From JADGOV01 sp963814355 (GTDB lineage Bacteria > Actinomycetota > Actinomycetes > JADGOV01), in the NCBI GenBank assembly GCA_963814355.1, contig CAWFCZ010000026.1:28560-92559 (forward strand): a DNA stretch of 64,000 nt, written 5' to 3'. Shown one piece after another: positions 52,622 to 61,111 of this stretch. A model generated the notes under the pieces. It was not told where the DNA came from, made no database searches, and worked only from the letters and a program-made list of their open reading frames with translations. A program made the translations under genes and the position numbers. Within the stretch, counting starts at the first letter, position 1, and each line of letters opens with the position of its first letter.

Positions 52622-53728
52622 TTACAGGCCGAGTTGGGTGGCGGCGTTGTCGGTCCAGGCGGTGTGGATGCGGACGTAGCCGCCGAGGGTGGCGAGGCTG
52701 CGGTGGCGGGTCTGGTGGGCGATGGCCCGGTCGGTGGCGCCGCGGAGGTGGGCGTAGGTGACGAAGCCGGCGCGGAGGCTGTGCGCGCTGTACGGGGCGG
52801 GGTCGAGGCCGGCCCGGGCGACGGCGTTCTGGATGAGGGTATTGACCGATTCGGGGTGCAACGGCCGGGGTTGGGCCCGGTTGCCGGTGCTGACCGGGCG
52901 GAACACCGGCCCGTCGGTGATCCCAGCTGCCTGCACCCACGTGGTCAGGGTGGTGACGGGGCAGCGGGTGGGGTTGCCGGCGCGGGGGAGGACGACGAGT
53001 TCGGTCTGTTCGCCGGTCTGGTTGGTCTTGGAGCGGGGGAGGGTGAGCACCGCCCCGTTCGGGTGTTCGGCGACGTGCTCCATCTGGAGGGCGGCGAGTT
53101 CGCTGCGGCGGAGCGCGGCGACGAAGCCCACCAGCAATAGGGCGGTGTCGCGGAGGCCGGCGAGGTCCGGCTCTACCGGCCGGCCGCGGGTTTTCCAGGT
53201 CTTGGTGGTGGGGCAGGCGGCGAGGACGTCGAACAGCTCGGGGGGCATCAGCGGCGCGGCCTGCACGGGCGGGGCGCCGTGGGTACGCCGGATGCCTTCC
53301 CAGACGGCGATCACCCGGGCGTTCGCCGTCGGGTCCGGGGTGTTGCGCAGCCGGGCGGCGAAGCGGATCGCGGACAGCCGCCGGCTCATCGTGCCCACCT
53401 TCGCGCCGTGCCGGGCGAGGTCGGTGAGGTAGCCGGTGACCGTCGCCGGCCCGGGCGGCAGCGGCTGCAGCCCGTGCTGGGTGCACCAGGCGGTGAACTC
53501 GGCCCAGTCGCTGCGGTAGCCGCGCAGGGTGTTCGCGGCCCGGGCGGCGGCGACGTAGCCGGCCTCCGCCCCGGTCAGCGGCACCTCGTCGAGCAGGTCC
53601 AGCGGGTCGTTCCCCGGCACCGCCGGCACCGCCGACACAGACGCCGCGGGCGGCTGCCCGTCGAGTGTCGGTTCCCGTTGGAGTTGGGCATCGGCTCCGT
53701 CGCTGACCTGGGGGTTGTTCAGGTTCAT
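52622..53728 (-). CDS. Tyrosine recombinase coupled to tniQ
   Basis: A 368-residue, apparently intact tyrosine recombinase. The core-binding domain is near residues 55-150 (AANTLRGYRSDWAEFTAWCT). Catalytic Arg is in VAALRRSELAAL, Lys in LPRSKTNQTGEQ, His-x-x-Arg in YSAHSLRAGFVTYAHLRG, and His plus Tyr in HQTRHRSLATLGGYVR. Its ATG (53728-53726) overlaps the tniQ stop as ATGA, so it is the fifth gene of the tnsABC-tniQ operon. It may resolve cointegrates, as the serine resolvase TniR does in Tn5053. Broken copies of the same gene are at 10440, 43320 and 46505. Confidence 0.9.
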   Translation of the reverse strand: MNLNNPQVSDGADAQLQREPTLDGQPPAASVSAVPAVPGNDPLDLLDEVPLTGAEAGYVAAARAANTLRGYRSDWAEFTAWCTQHGLQPLPPGPATVTGYLTDLARHGAKVGTMSRRLSAIRFAARLRNTPDPTANARVIAVWEGIRRTHGAPPVQAAPLMPPELFDVLAACPTTKTWKTRGRPVEPDLAGLRDTALLLVGFVAALRRSELAALQMEHVAEHPNGAVLTLPRSKTNQTGEQTELVVLPRAGNPTRCPVTTLTTWVQAAGITDGPVFRPVSTGNRAQPRPLHPESVNTLIQNAVARAGLDPAPYSAHSLRAGFVTYAHLRGATDRAIAHQTRHRSLATLGGYVRIHTAWTDNAATQLGL

Positions 53729-54588
53729 TGGGACTTCGTGGGGTCGTTGGTCTCATCGATGTTGCGCATTTCCCGGTGGAGGGTGCGGGTGCGGTGCTGC
53801 CAGCTGGTCAGTGGGTCGTGGACGGTGTAGGGCTGGTAGGGGATGCGGAGTCGGTGTCTGACGTGGGCGTTGAAGCGGGCGACGTCGGCGGGGTCGTCTG
53901 AGATGGCGAGTTGAGCTGAGGGTGGGGTGGCGAGGAGCTGGGCGAGGGCGATGGTCTCGGGGTAGTTGACCATCGTGATCAAGGGGTGGAGGTTGGAGAT
54001 GATCCAGTGCTGGTCCGGGTCGAGGTAGCGGCGTAGTCGACGGTTACGGTGTTGCGGCCAGTCACCGCGTCGGGCCCAGTTCTGGGTGATGTAGGCGGCG
54101 TCGGCGACGGTGTCAGCGGCATGCGGGCCGTGGTGGTGCACCAGTCGGAGGTGCCGGCGGTGCGCGGTGAGAATCTCCGGAACCTCGCGCAGGTCGTACT
54201 GATGGACACCGGGAAAGTACTCGTCGGGGAGCCAGCGGCGGTGCCGGCGGCAGAGAGGGTGGTGCGCGGGGGCGGCGAGGTGCACGGTGCTGCGGATTCC
54301 CCGCGCAGCGGTGCAGCGGCGGCATGCTTGCCGCCGTTGCCGGCGGGAGGCCGTGATCGCCAGGACGTCGTGTAGCCGGCTGGGCGGGTGGCCGGTCATG
54401 GCGCCCAGGCGGTCGAGTCGGTGTCCGGTCGGGCGGTGTGCCGGGCCGTTGAGGTAGTCGGTGAGTTCGCCGTGGTGGAGGTGGTTCGCCGCGGCGAGCC
54501 GGGCGAGATAGGAGTTGAGGGTTTCGTCGCGGACCAGGGGGACCGTCATCGGCAGCCGCCTGGGGCGGTTGATCAACTCGGCGTTCAT
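53725..54588 (-). CDS. tniQ: TniQ-family transposition protein
   Basis: A 287-residue protein from ATG 54588, which overlaps the tnsC stop (TGATG). The N-terminal TniQ signature PMTVPLVRDETLNSYLARLA is followed by a zinc-binding segment (RQACRRCTAARG, then HHPLCRRHRRWL). TniQ/TnsD proteins recruit the transposase machinery to target DNA. The length suits a short TniQ without the extra DNA-binding region of TnsD, so target choice is probably not a fixed attTn7-type site. Confidence 0.9.
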   Translation of the reverse strand: MNAELINRPRRLPMTVPLVRDETLNSYLARLAAANHLHHGELTDYLNGPAHRPTGHRLDRLGAMTGHPPSRLHDVLAITASRRQRRQACRRCTAARGIRSTVHLAAPAHHPLCRRHRRWLPDEYFPGVHQYDLREVPEILTAHRRHLRLVHHHGPHAADTVADAAYITQNWARRGDWPQHRNRRLRRYLDPDQHWIISNLHPLITMVNYPETIALAQLLATPPSAQLAISDDPADVARFNAHVRHRLRIPYQPYTVHDPLTSWQHRTRTLHREMRNIDETNDPTKSQ

Positions 54589-55664
54589 CAGGCGGCTCCG
54601 GAGCGGTGATGCCCCCGCCGCGCGCTGGGTTTGCCTGGTAGGGCCGCCTGGTGCGTTTCGGCGGCGTGGTCCAGGCGGACGGTGTCCAAGTTCGCCCTGG
54701 TCACTTTCTCCGTTCCGGTGATGATCGCGTCGATGGCGGCGCCGCGGATCAGGTGCGAGAGGGTGCCGATCATGCCGCCGGTGCGGTTGTGCAGGTGTTC
54801 GGCGATGCGGACCAGTGCGCCGGGCCGGTGGCGGCGCAGGCGCAGGGTCTGCTCCAAGGTGGCGACCAGGGAGTGCCACTGCTCGCGCTCGGCGGTGGTG
54901 GCGTATCCGAACGGCCTGGTGGCGATAGTGGCGAACCGGCTGGCGATCTGGGAGCCGCGGGTGCCGGCGAACAGTCCGACGCGTTCGACGTCGATGCCGA
55001 CGTAGACGAACGTGGCGGGTAGTCGTTCGGAGAAGTACTTCAGCTGATCGGAGACCTCGGCGCCGACTCGGGTTGCCAGGTTGAGGTTGTGAATCTCATC
55101 GACGATGACCAGGTCGCAGCCGAGGTCGGTGAGCACCGCGCAGACCGCGTCGGTGACATCGGTGATGTTCGCGCGGGTCGTCAGTGGAAGGCCGAGGAAC
55201 CGGGCGAACTCCACCGCGAGCATGCGCGGCGTGGCCGCCGGGGGGGCGGTCACGTAGACCACTGGTAGCTGGGGTCCGCAGTTGGGGTGGCGCAGCCGCA
55301 GCGCGAGTTCGTGTGCCTTGCCGAGCTGGGTGATAGCGGTGGTCTTGCCGGTTCCCGCGCCTCCGGTAAGGATCAGGCCACGGCGGGCGGAGAGCTGGTG
55401 GCGGTTGAGCACGATCAGTCGCCGCCCGGTCAGGGTGACGGTTTGAACTGTCGGGGTGGCGACCACCGCGAGCCGGCTGTGGTAGGCCAGGCGGACGTCG
55501 TCGAACGCCGCCCGCTCGGCGGGGTTGACCACGGCCGGCTCGGCTGGGGGGAGCAGCACGGGCGGGTCCGCGGTGTCCTCGACGAACCGCCGCCATCCTT
55601 CTTTCGTGGTCAACGGCTCGTGCCCTATCCGTGCGGCGCTGTCGCCGCTGGCCACGTCGGTCAC
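54588..55664 (-). CDS. tnsC: TnsC/TniB-type AAA+ ATPase
   Basis: A 358-residue AAA+ ATPase. Walker A GGAGTGKT is at residues 101-108, Walker B in CDLVIVDEIHNLN, and a sensor region near SERLPATFVYVGIDVE. The C-terminal lid has HNRTGGMIGTLSHLIRGAAI. TnsC/TniB couples target selection by TniQ to the transposase. Start 55664 overlaps the tnsB end by four bases. Apparently intact. Confidence 0.92.
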   Translation of the reverse strand: MTDVASGDSAARIGHEPLTTKEGWRRFVEDTADPPVLLPPAEPAVVNPAERAAFDDVRLAYHSRLAVVATPTVQTVTLTGRRLIVLNRHQLSARRGLILTGGAGTGKTTAITQLGKAHELALRLRHPNCGPQLPVVYVTAPPAATPRMLAVEFARFLGLPLTTRANITDVTDAVCAVLTDLGCDLVIVDEIHNLNLATRVGAEVSDQLKYFSERLPATFVYVGIDVERVGLFAGTRGSQIASRFATIATRPFGYATTAEREQWHSLVATLEQTLRLRRHRPGALVRIAEHLHNRTGGMIGTLSHLIRGAAIDAIITGTEKVTRANLDTVRLDHAAETHQAALPGKPSARRGHHRSGAA

Positions 55665-57757
55665 CAGAACCGCTCGGCTTCGGCGCGGGCGTCGAACACG
55701 CCGAACGGAGTCACCGCCGCGGGCGCTGCCGGATCGCCGTCGCCGTCCGCGTCTGGGCGATCAGAGCCGGCCGCGGCAACGGCGACGTCCCGGGCTGGTG
55801 CGTGGGAAGTGGCGGCCGCGGCCCGGGTCCTGGCCACCACCCGGCGAGACGCGCTGTCCGTGTCGTGCCCGGCGCCGGCCCGGTGGAGCAGGTCCGCCAG
55901 GGCGGCCGCGATGTCGACCTGCTCCTGGCCCTGCTGTCGAGCGGCGAGCAGCCGGCGGATGTGCCGCAGGGTGAAATCGGCGAACGGGGCCGCGACCTGT
56001 CCGGCGTGGATCCACGGCACGCTGATCCACCCCTCGTCCGGTCCAGGGCGCAGCCAAACCCGGGACAGGTCGTACGGGTCGTGCTGCACCGGCCAACGGC
56101 CCCCCTTGCTGGCGAATGGGGAAGGCTGCCTCCGGTAGGGGTTCAGCGCCGCTGCGTCGTAGGTGAGATGGCCCAGCTGGATTCCTTCGGCGGTGATCCG
56201 CCGCCAGGCCACCGGCAGCAGCTCGAGGTAGTCCTCACCGGTCAACGCCAGCGGCAGATAGCCGGCGGCGGCGACCAGCGCGGCGTACATTTCGTTCGGT
56301 GACAACGCCGCCCGCGGCAGGTCCGGGTGGCGCAGCCCGTCATGAGGGCGGGGCTGCCAGCCGGTGACCACCCACTGATCGAACAGATCCTGCAGCTCGC
56401 CGAGCGACCACACCGCCTGCTCCTCGACGTCGCGTCCCCGGCGGGTCACGTCCCGGCCGGTGTAACCGGCGAGGTACTGGCAGAAAAGGGTGTTGATCGA
56501 GGAGAAAGTGCGTTCCACCACGGCCTTGTCGGTAGGCGTGTAGGGGTGCGCCGGCTGCACCGAGATGCCCAGCCGCGCGCACGCGGCGAGGAACGTCTCG
56601 GACAAATAGACCGAACCGCGGTCGCACACGATCATCTCCGGGACGATCACGGGTTTCGCCGCCGCGGCCGCTATTCGCGCGTCGACCGCGGCCAGATCAG
56701 CGTGCGGCAAGCGGGAGGCTCGCATCCGCAACGCCTCCGGCCAGCCGGGGCGCATCGGCTCCGGGACGACCGCCCGGGCCAGCAGCAGCGCGGCGTCGAC
56801 CGCCTTCGTGCCGTGCGGGCGCAGTACCCCGGAGCACAGCGTGCGGGTGGCCAGATCGACCAGCATCGTCAGCTCGACCCGGCCGACCACTCCGTCATCG
56901 AGCACCGCGAGTACGTCCAGGGGAGTGGTGTCGATCTGCACCAGCTCCCCAGGCCGGACCGCCTGCACCGAGCTGAACGGCTTGTCCGGCCGGTTCGCCA
57001 GCGACCGGCGGGTGGTCGCCGCGCCGAACGTGTGCCGGCCCTCCTCCAACGCGGACAGCAGTCGGTAGAAGGTCGCCCTGGGCGGCAACGGCACCATGCC
57101 CGGACCGTGGTCCGCGGCGAGCCGATGCTCCACGCGCTGCCGCAGCCGGCCACGGGTGCCCGTCGAACAGCCGATCTCCTCGGCGAACGCCTGCCGGACG
57201 GCGGCCACCACCCGAGGGTCCACCCGTCCCGTCTGGGTGCCCACCCGAGTCCGCCGCTGATCCACCAAACCCCACAACCCAGCCGCTCGATAAGCGGCGC
57301 GGCGCCGACGCAGGGTTCCCCGGCTCACCCGCTCACCCAGGGCACACAGCTCGGCGACCTTCGCGTCCTCCCGCTCCGCCAAGGTGCGCGCCGCCGGATC
57401 GTATTCCGGTCGAGGCAACGTGCGGGCGCCCGAATCAACGTCTGGGGGGTGGCCCGTCTCGACCTCGAGAAGGTGCCGCTCCCACCACCGGGCCCGCTCC
57501 AACACCGGACCCGGCACCGCATCGCACAACCCCAGACCTGGCAGCCGCCCACCGGAACCCCCAGCCAGTCCCAGGAAATCGGCGGCGGCCTGAAGATGAG
57601 AGACCGCCACCACACTGGTGCCGCCGTCGTCATCCGCTATCCGCACTGCGGTGCCGGACAGCCCAACGACGGTGTTCTCCCGGCCGTCGAACACCACCCG
57701 GTCGCCGACCCGCAGCACACCGCCCGGCGGCAAGGACGGACTCACCCCGGCGCCCAC
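55661..57757 (-). CDS. tnsB: TnsB/TniA-type DDE transposase
   Basis: A 698-residue transposase of the Mu/Tn7/Tn5053 class. The N-terminal DNA-binding region includes GTLRRRRAAYRAAGLWGLVD. The DDE residues are in GELVQIDTTPLDV, MIVCDRGSVYLSETF and TDKAVVERTFSSIN. The Mu-type C-terminal barrel contains ISVPWIHAGQVAAPF. The last 90 residues are disordered and may contact TnsC. It cuts the 3' ends and joins them to the target. It overlaps tnsA by 16 bases and tnsC by four. No frameshift is visible. Confidence 0.93.
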   Translation of the reverse strand: MGAGVSPSLPPGGVLRVGDRVVFDGRENTVVGLSGTAVRIADDDGGTSVVAVSHLQAAADFLGLAGGSGGRLPGLGLCDAVPGPVLERARWWERHLLEVETGHPPDVDSGARTLPRPEYDPAARTLAEREDAKVAELCALGERVSRGTLRRRRAAYRAAGLWGLVDQRRTRVGTQTGRVDPRVVAAVRQAFAEEIGCSTGTRGRLRQRVEHRLAADHGPGMVPLPPRATFYRLLSALEEGRHTFGAATTRRSLANRPDKPFSSVQAVRPGELVQIDTTPLDVLAVLDDGVVGRVELTMLVDLATRTLCSGVLRPHGTKAVDAALLLARAVVPEPMRPGWPEALRMRASRLPHADLAAVDARIAAAAAKPVIVPEMIVCDRGSVYLSETFLAACARLGISVQPAHPYTPTDKAVVERTFSSINTLFCQYLAGYTGRDVTRRGRDVEEQAVWSLGELQDLFDQWVVTGWQPRPHDGLRHPDLPRAALSPNEMYAALVAAAGYLPLALTGEDYLELLPVAWRRITAEGIQLGHLTYDAAALNPYRRQPSPFASKGGRWPVQHDPYDLSRVWLRPGPDEGWISVPWIHAGQVAAPFADFTLRHIRRLLAARQQGQEQVDIAAALADLLHRAGAGHDTDSASRRVVARTRAAAATSHAPARDVAVAAAGSDRPDADGDGDPAAPAAVTPFGVFDARAEAERFW

Positions 57758-58494
57758 ACCGTCGACGCGTCGGTCAACGGCACGGTCAGGTCCACCCGAA
57801 GCTCACCCCGCCACAACAGGTGAAACAGCACCGGCAGCACCGCCATGCTTCGGCCGACCAGCTCCCCGCCGGCCAGCAACGGGCGTGGCACCGCAAAAAC
57901 CGCTCGCAGGCGGTCAGCCACCACCGGATCGGCGAAGCGGGGGTGGCGATAGCCGGCCAGCCACCGCACGTTGCCCGCCAACACCGGATCCACCGCACCG
58001 ACCCGCCGGTACCCCCAACCCACCGACGCGCAGGCCCGCTCCGTCGCAGCGAACACCGCAGCGTCGCCCGAAGCCACTTGCTCATCCGGGCGGCAATCCA
58101 GCACCACCGCGCTGCCATCCCGTCGACGAACGAACAAATCCGGCGCATGCCAGCGCCTCCCACCGGCCTCAGGCAGAAACAACCAGAAAGGCTGCGAGGA
58201 AAACCCCACCACAACCGGGTCGAAGTCCAGCAGCATCACATGATCGCGTTCCAGCCACGACTCGAACCCCACGTGGCCACCGGTCGTCGCCGCCCACCAC
58301 AAACCCGGCCAGTTCCGCTGCCCCCGATACGACGGAAACCCCCGCACCGGGCGGCACTCCTCTAGCGGCACACCAGCTGCCGCCTCCAACGGCACCTGCC
58401 GCTCCACGCCGGCCCCGTCGACGAAACCGACCACCCACCCGGCCGACTCGCCCACAGCGCCGCCCGGCAGCGCCCCACGAATCAACGACGACAC
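57742..58494 (-). CDS. tnsA: TnsA-like endonuclease
   Basis: A 250-residue protein. The core HVGFESWLERDHVMLLDFDP, then SQPFWLF, then HAPDLFVRRRDGSAVVLDCR matches the TnsA nuclease arrangement: Glu79, Asp119, then the third strand. At the last position, where a Lys is usual (ExK), the sequence has DCR, an Arg. TnsA cuts the 5' ends so that transposition is cut-and-paste. Whether Arg supports catalysis is unknown. If it does not, the element would form cointegrates, which would explain the recombinase at the end of the operon. The first 15 codons lie in the duplicated transposon end. Confidence 0.82.
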   Translation of the reverse strand: MSSLIRGALPGGAVGESAGWVVGFVDGAGVERQVPLEAAAGVPLEECRPVRGFPSYRGQRNWPGLWWAATTGGHVGFESWLERDHVMLLDFDPVVVGFSSQPFWLFLPEAGGRRWHAPDLFVRRRDGSAVVLDCRPDEQVASGDAAVFAATERACASVGWGYRRVGAVDPVLAGNVRWLAGYRHPRFADPVVADRLRAVFAVPRPLLAGGELVGRSMAVLPVLFHLLWRGELRVDLTVPLTDASTVWAPG

Positions 58495-58616
58495 CCGCCA
58501 AGCCGATCACACGCCCGCGCACAACAGTTGGAGGCGCGCTGCTCAACTCCAATGAGACTTCCGCACGTCGCTGCTCAACTTCGATGAGACAAGCCCAACA
58601 TCAGTGAGACGGGACA
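58451..58616. repeat. Transposon end, inner copy (TnsB-binding repeats)
   Basis: This 166-bp segment holds the first codons of tnsA and three related sites: CAACTCCAATGAGAC (58544-58558), CAACTTCGATGAGAC (58576-58590) and CAACATCAGTGAGAC (58596-58610). It ends in GGGACA (58611-58616). Spaced repeats ending in ACA are typical of Tn7/Mu-type ends. The next 164 bases repeat it. Confidence 0.75.
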
Positions 58617-58780
58617 CCCACAGCGCCGCCCGGCAGCGCCCCACGAATCAACAACGACACCCGCCAAGCCGATCACACGCCCGCGCACAACAGTTGGAGG
58701 CGCGCTGCTCAACTCCAATGGACTTGCGCACGTCGCTGCTCAACTTCAATGAGACAGCCCAACATCAGTGAGACGGGACA
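58617..58780. repeat. Transposon end, outer tandem copy
   Basis: A near-copy of 58451-58616 with two single-base deletions and a few substitutions. It also ends AGTGAGACGGGACA (58767-58780), after which the similarity stops. It contains a dead copy of the tnsA 5' end. The flanking 58781-58914 has no gene. Confidence 0.8.
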
Positions 58781-58914
58781 TCGAGGTCGGTCACGAGGCC
58801 GCAGTCTAGCGGTTGTTACACGGGATCCGGCCATTATCCCGCGTAACACAAGCCGGGTCGTGCGTGGCATCCGCCGGCATCGACGTCCCCTGGGTCGCCC
58901 GCTACTGGAGCGGT

Positions 58915-59334
58915 GACGGCGTTGAAGTGAGCATCCTGACGCCGAGTCCGGGAGCTCTGGCGAGACGGGTGTCGCCGGTGACCAGCGCAACCGCAGGCGT
59001 CGCGCGATGACGACGTACAGCGCGTCGGCCACGGTGATATTGCGGCGCAGGCTCCACGCCCGGGCAGCAGCGGCGTGGTATCGACCCGGCGGACGCGCAG
59101 GGCGAGGATCTGCCGCAGCGCGGTCTCCGCGTCGGCCGCGTCGAGTTCACCGCGTAGTTCCATGCGCCGTAAGGCAGCGGCGCGCTCGAGGTGGAAGTGG
59201 TCTGGGACCGCGATCTCATCGGCGTCCAGGATGTGGCGCGCTGGTCGGCTGCCGTCGTCGGTCCAGAGCGCGATCTCGACGCCGGCGGAGGCGTCGAGGA
59301 CGACCGGTACCGGCTGATGGGTCTCGTACGGCAC
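58915..59334 (-). pseudogene. PIN-domain toxin, frameshifted
   Basis: From 59334 the N-terminus reads VPVVLDASAGVEIALWTDDG with the first PIN Asp, then HFHLERAAALRRMELRGELD. Near 59060 the frame changes: NITVADALYVVIARRLRL follows with the next acidic residue. A second change leads to LVTGDTRLARAPGLGVRM and a stop at about 58917-58915. Joined length is about 138 residues, normal for VapC-type ribonucleases. No antitoxin gene is recognisable upstream. Confidence 0.7.
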
Positions 59335-59387
59335 GGTGTCGCTGGTGGCGACCCGCGTTGGTGAGCTTCCGCCTTCACCGAGTACCT

Positions 59388-59422
59388 AAGCGGCGCCCGA
59401 GACAGTATTCCGGGCGCCGCTT
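59388..59422. terminator. Bidirectional intrinsic terminator
   Basis: AAGCGGCGCCCG (59388-59399) and its exact complement CGGGCGCCGCTT (59411-59422) form a 12-bp stem with an 11-base loop, followed by GTCTCTCCTCTT. It lies just downstream of the CHAP hydrolase gene (minus strand) and upstream of the PIN gene. Confidence 0.8.
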
Positions 59423-59451
59423 GTCTCTCCTCTTGGCATGGATTACCTACA

Positions 59452-60933
59452 TCAGCCGGCCCGGACGTAACCGGTGATGACCATGCCGCCGGCGCCCAGC
59501 CCGTTCGACGGATTCCAGGTGTTGATCTTCACATGCGAAGTTGAGGCGAACAGTGTGTCGCTGCCTCGCTGACCGGCCCAGTCACCGTCGACGCTGACGA
59601 CGCTTCCGTTCGAGAAGACTTGTACGACGATGTCTGTGTGGCTGCTGCCGTAGATTACGGCGTCACCTACATGCGGATGGGCGATGTCGTTCGCGAACCA
59701 GCGCTGGCTCGACCTGGCCCACGACTCAAGATTTGGCACGTAGCTGATGTGCGGAATGTTGATCCCAGCTTGCTGCCAGGTGTAAGTCAAGAAATCGGCG
59801 CACCACAACTCTGGATGGGAAGGCGCATTCCAGTAGTCGTTGTTTACACCGTGGTAGTCTCCGCCGACCCACCCAGACGCAAGGTTAGCGGCCTTCTGTC
59901 CCAAGGTGCTGGGTGTCGGCAACGGGGGGGTGTAGTTGGCGCGGCCGAGGTGGCTTGCGTCTCCGAAGGCGAAGACGGCGCCATCCGCTGCGGCCATCCA
60001 GTATCCGCCACAATCCGGAATGCGGCGATGGAGTTCACGGCACCACGAACGCGCTTCCGGCAATGGACCCTCGGAAGGTGGCGTCCCCGTAGGCGAACGC
60101 GCCTCCATCGGCAGCGGAAAGGAGTAACCGCGGCGAGAGGCCGTCCCGATGATCCCGCTGACTGGGTTGTTCAGCCGCTGGCCGCCCATCGATCCGTAGA
60201 ACTGGGCGTCGCCGAACGCGAAGACGCCTCCGTCGGAGGCGGTCTCCCAGTACCCGTGGCCCGACGGCGTCGGTGCGATACCGACCACCGCGGCGTTCAG
60301 CCGCTGGCCGCCCATCGATCCGTAGCAGAACTGGGCGTCGCCGAACGCGAAGACGCCTCCGTCGGAGGCGGTCTCCCAGTACCCGTGCCCCGACGGCGTC
60401 GGTGCGATACCGACCACCGCGGCGTTCAGCCGCTGGCCGCCCATCGATCCGTAGAACTCGGCGTCGCCGAACGCGAAGACGCCTCCGTCGGAGGCGGTCT
60501 CCCAGTACCCGTGCCCCGACGGCGTCGGTGCGATACCGACCACCGCGGCGTTCAGCCGCTGGCCGCCCATCGATCCGTAGAACTGGGCGTCGCCGAACGC
60601 GAAGATGCCTCCGTCGGAGGCGGTCTCCCAGTACCCGTGCCCCGACGGCGTCGGTGCGATACCGACCACCGGCGCGAGGCTGGTCACCGCGGCGGACGAC
60701 ACGCCTGTCAGCATCGGTGCCGCAGAAACCATTAACGCTGCTGCAGCGCTGACACCGATGAGTCGCCGGGCCGCCGGAGCGAAGAACGTGGACCTCATGA
60801 CATTGTGACGTTGGAGAAGTCGGGACCCTATCTTCTGCTCGTTGGACCGCAGCTTGGCACGGCTCTGCATTTGTTGGTCGTTCGCATGCATGACGCTCAT
60901 AGCATTATCCGTTCTTTGTGATGGAACTTGCAT
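59452..60933 (-). CDS. Secreted CHAP-domain hydrolase with repeated beta-propeller-like motifs
   Basis: About 493 residues from ATG 60933 (GGGAG upstream); ATG 60798 (MRSTFFAPAARRL) is an alternative directly before the signal peptide (GVSAAAALMVSAAPML). Four near-identical 42-residue repeats (GIAPTPSGHGYWETASDGGV, FAFGDAQFYGSMGGQRLN) and one divergent unit follow. These GYW.ASDGG.F.FGDA motifs are common in secreted actinobacterial proteins. The C-terminal 150 residues are a CHAP-type amidase/peptidase (Cys in ELWCADFLTYTWQQ, His in SSHTDIVVQV). Around 60040-60100 a stretch reads better in another frame (AADGGAFAYGDATFRGS), so compensating indels are likely. Confidence 0.82.
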   Translation of the reverse strand: MQVPSQRTDNAMSVMHANDQQMQSRAKLRSNEQKIGSRLLQRHNVMRSTFFAPAARRLIGVSAAAALMVSAAPMLTGVSSAAVTSLAPVVGIAPTPSGHGYWETASDGGIFAFGDAQFYGSMGGQRLNAAVVGIAPTPSGHGYWETASDGGVFAFGDAEFYGSMGGQRLNAAVVGIAPTPSGHGYWETASDGGVFAFGDAQFCYGSMGGQRLNAAVVGIAPTPSGHGYWETASDGGVFAFGDAQFYGSMGGQRLNNPVSGIIGTASRRGYSFPLPMEARSPTGTPPSEGPLPEARSWCRELHRRIPDCGGYWMAAADGAVFAFGDASHLGRANYTPPLPTPSTLGQKAANLASGWVGGDYHGVNNDYWNAPSHPELWCADFLTYTWQQAGINIPHISYVPNLESWARSSQRWFANDIAHPHVGDAVIYGSSHTDIVVQVFSNGSVVSVDGDWAGQRGSDTLFASTSHVKINTWNPSNGLGAGGMVITGYVRAG

Positions 60934-61111
60934 CGGCTGTCTCCCACGAATCCGGCCGCGTTTGATCCGTTACATCTTGTTACCTCCGACGGGTAGCAGG
61001 AAGGGCTCGTGGTGCTGGCGGCACGTCAACGGCTACGCAGGGCAGTGCCTAGAAAAGGCTGGGTGTTCCCCCGTTGCAGGAAGCTTTAGTTGGTTAGTCG
61101 CGTGGAGCGGG

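Noticed and set aside
53749..53770. Left end of the Tn7-like element inside the end of tniQ
   Set aside because: GTCTCATCGATGTTGCGC resembles the end repeats in inverted orientation, but it is a single copy inside coding sequence, with no terminal TGT and no further repeats. The true left end was not found.
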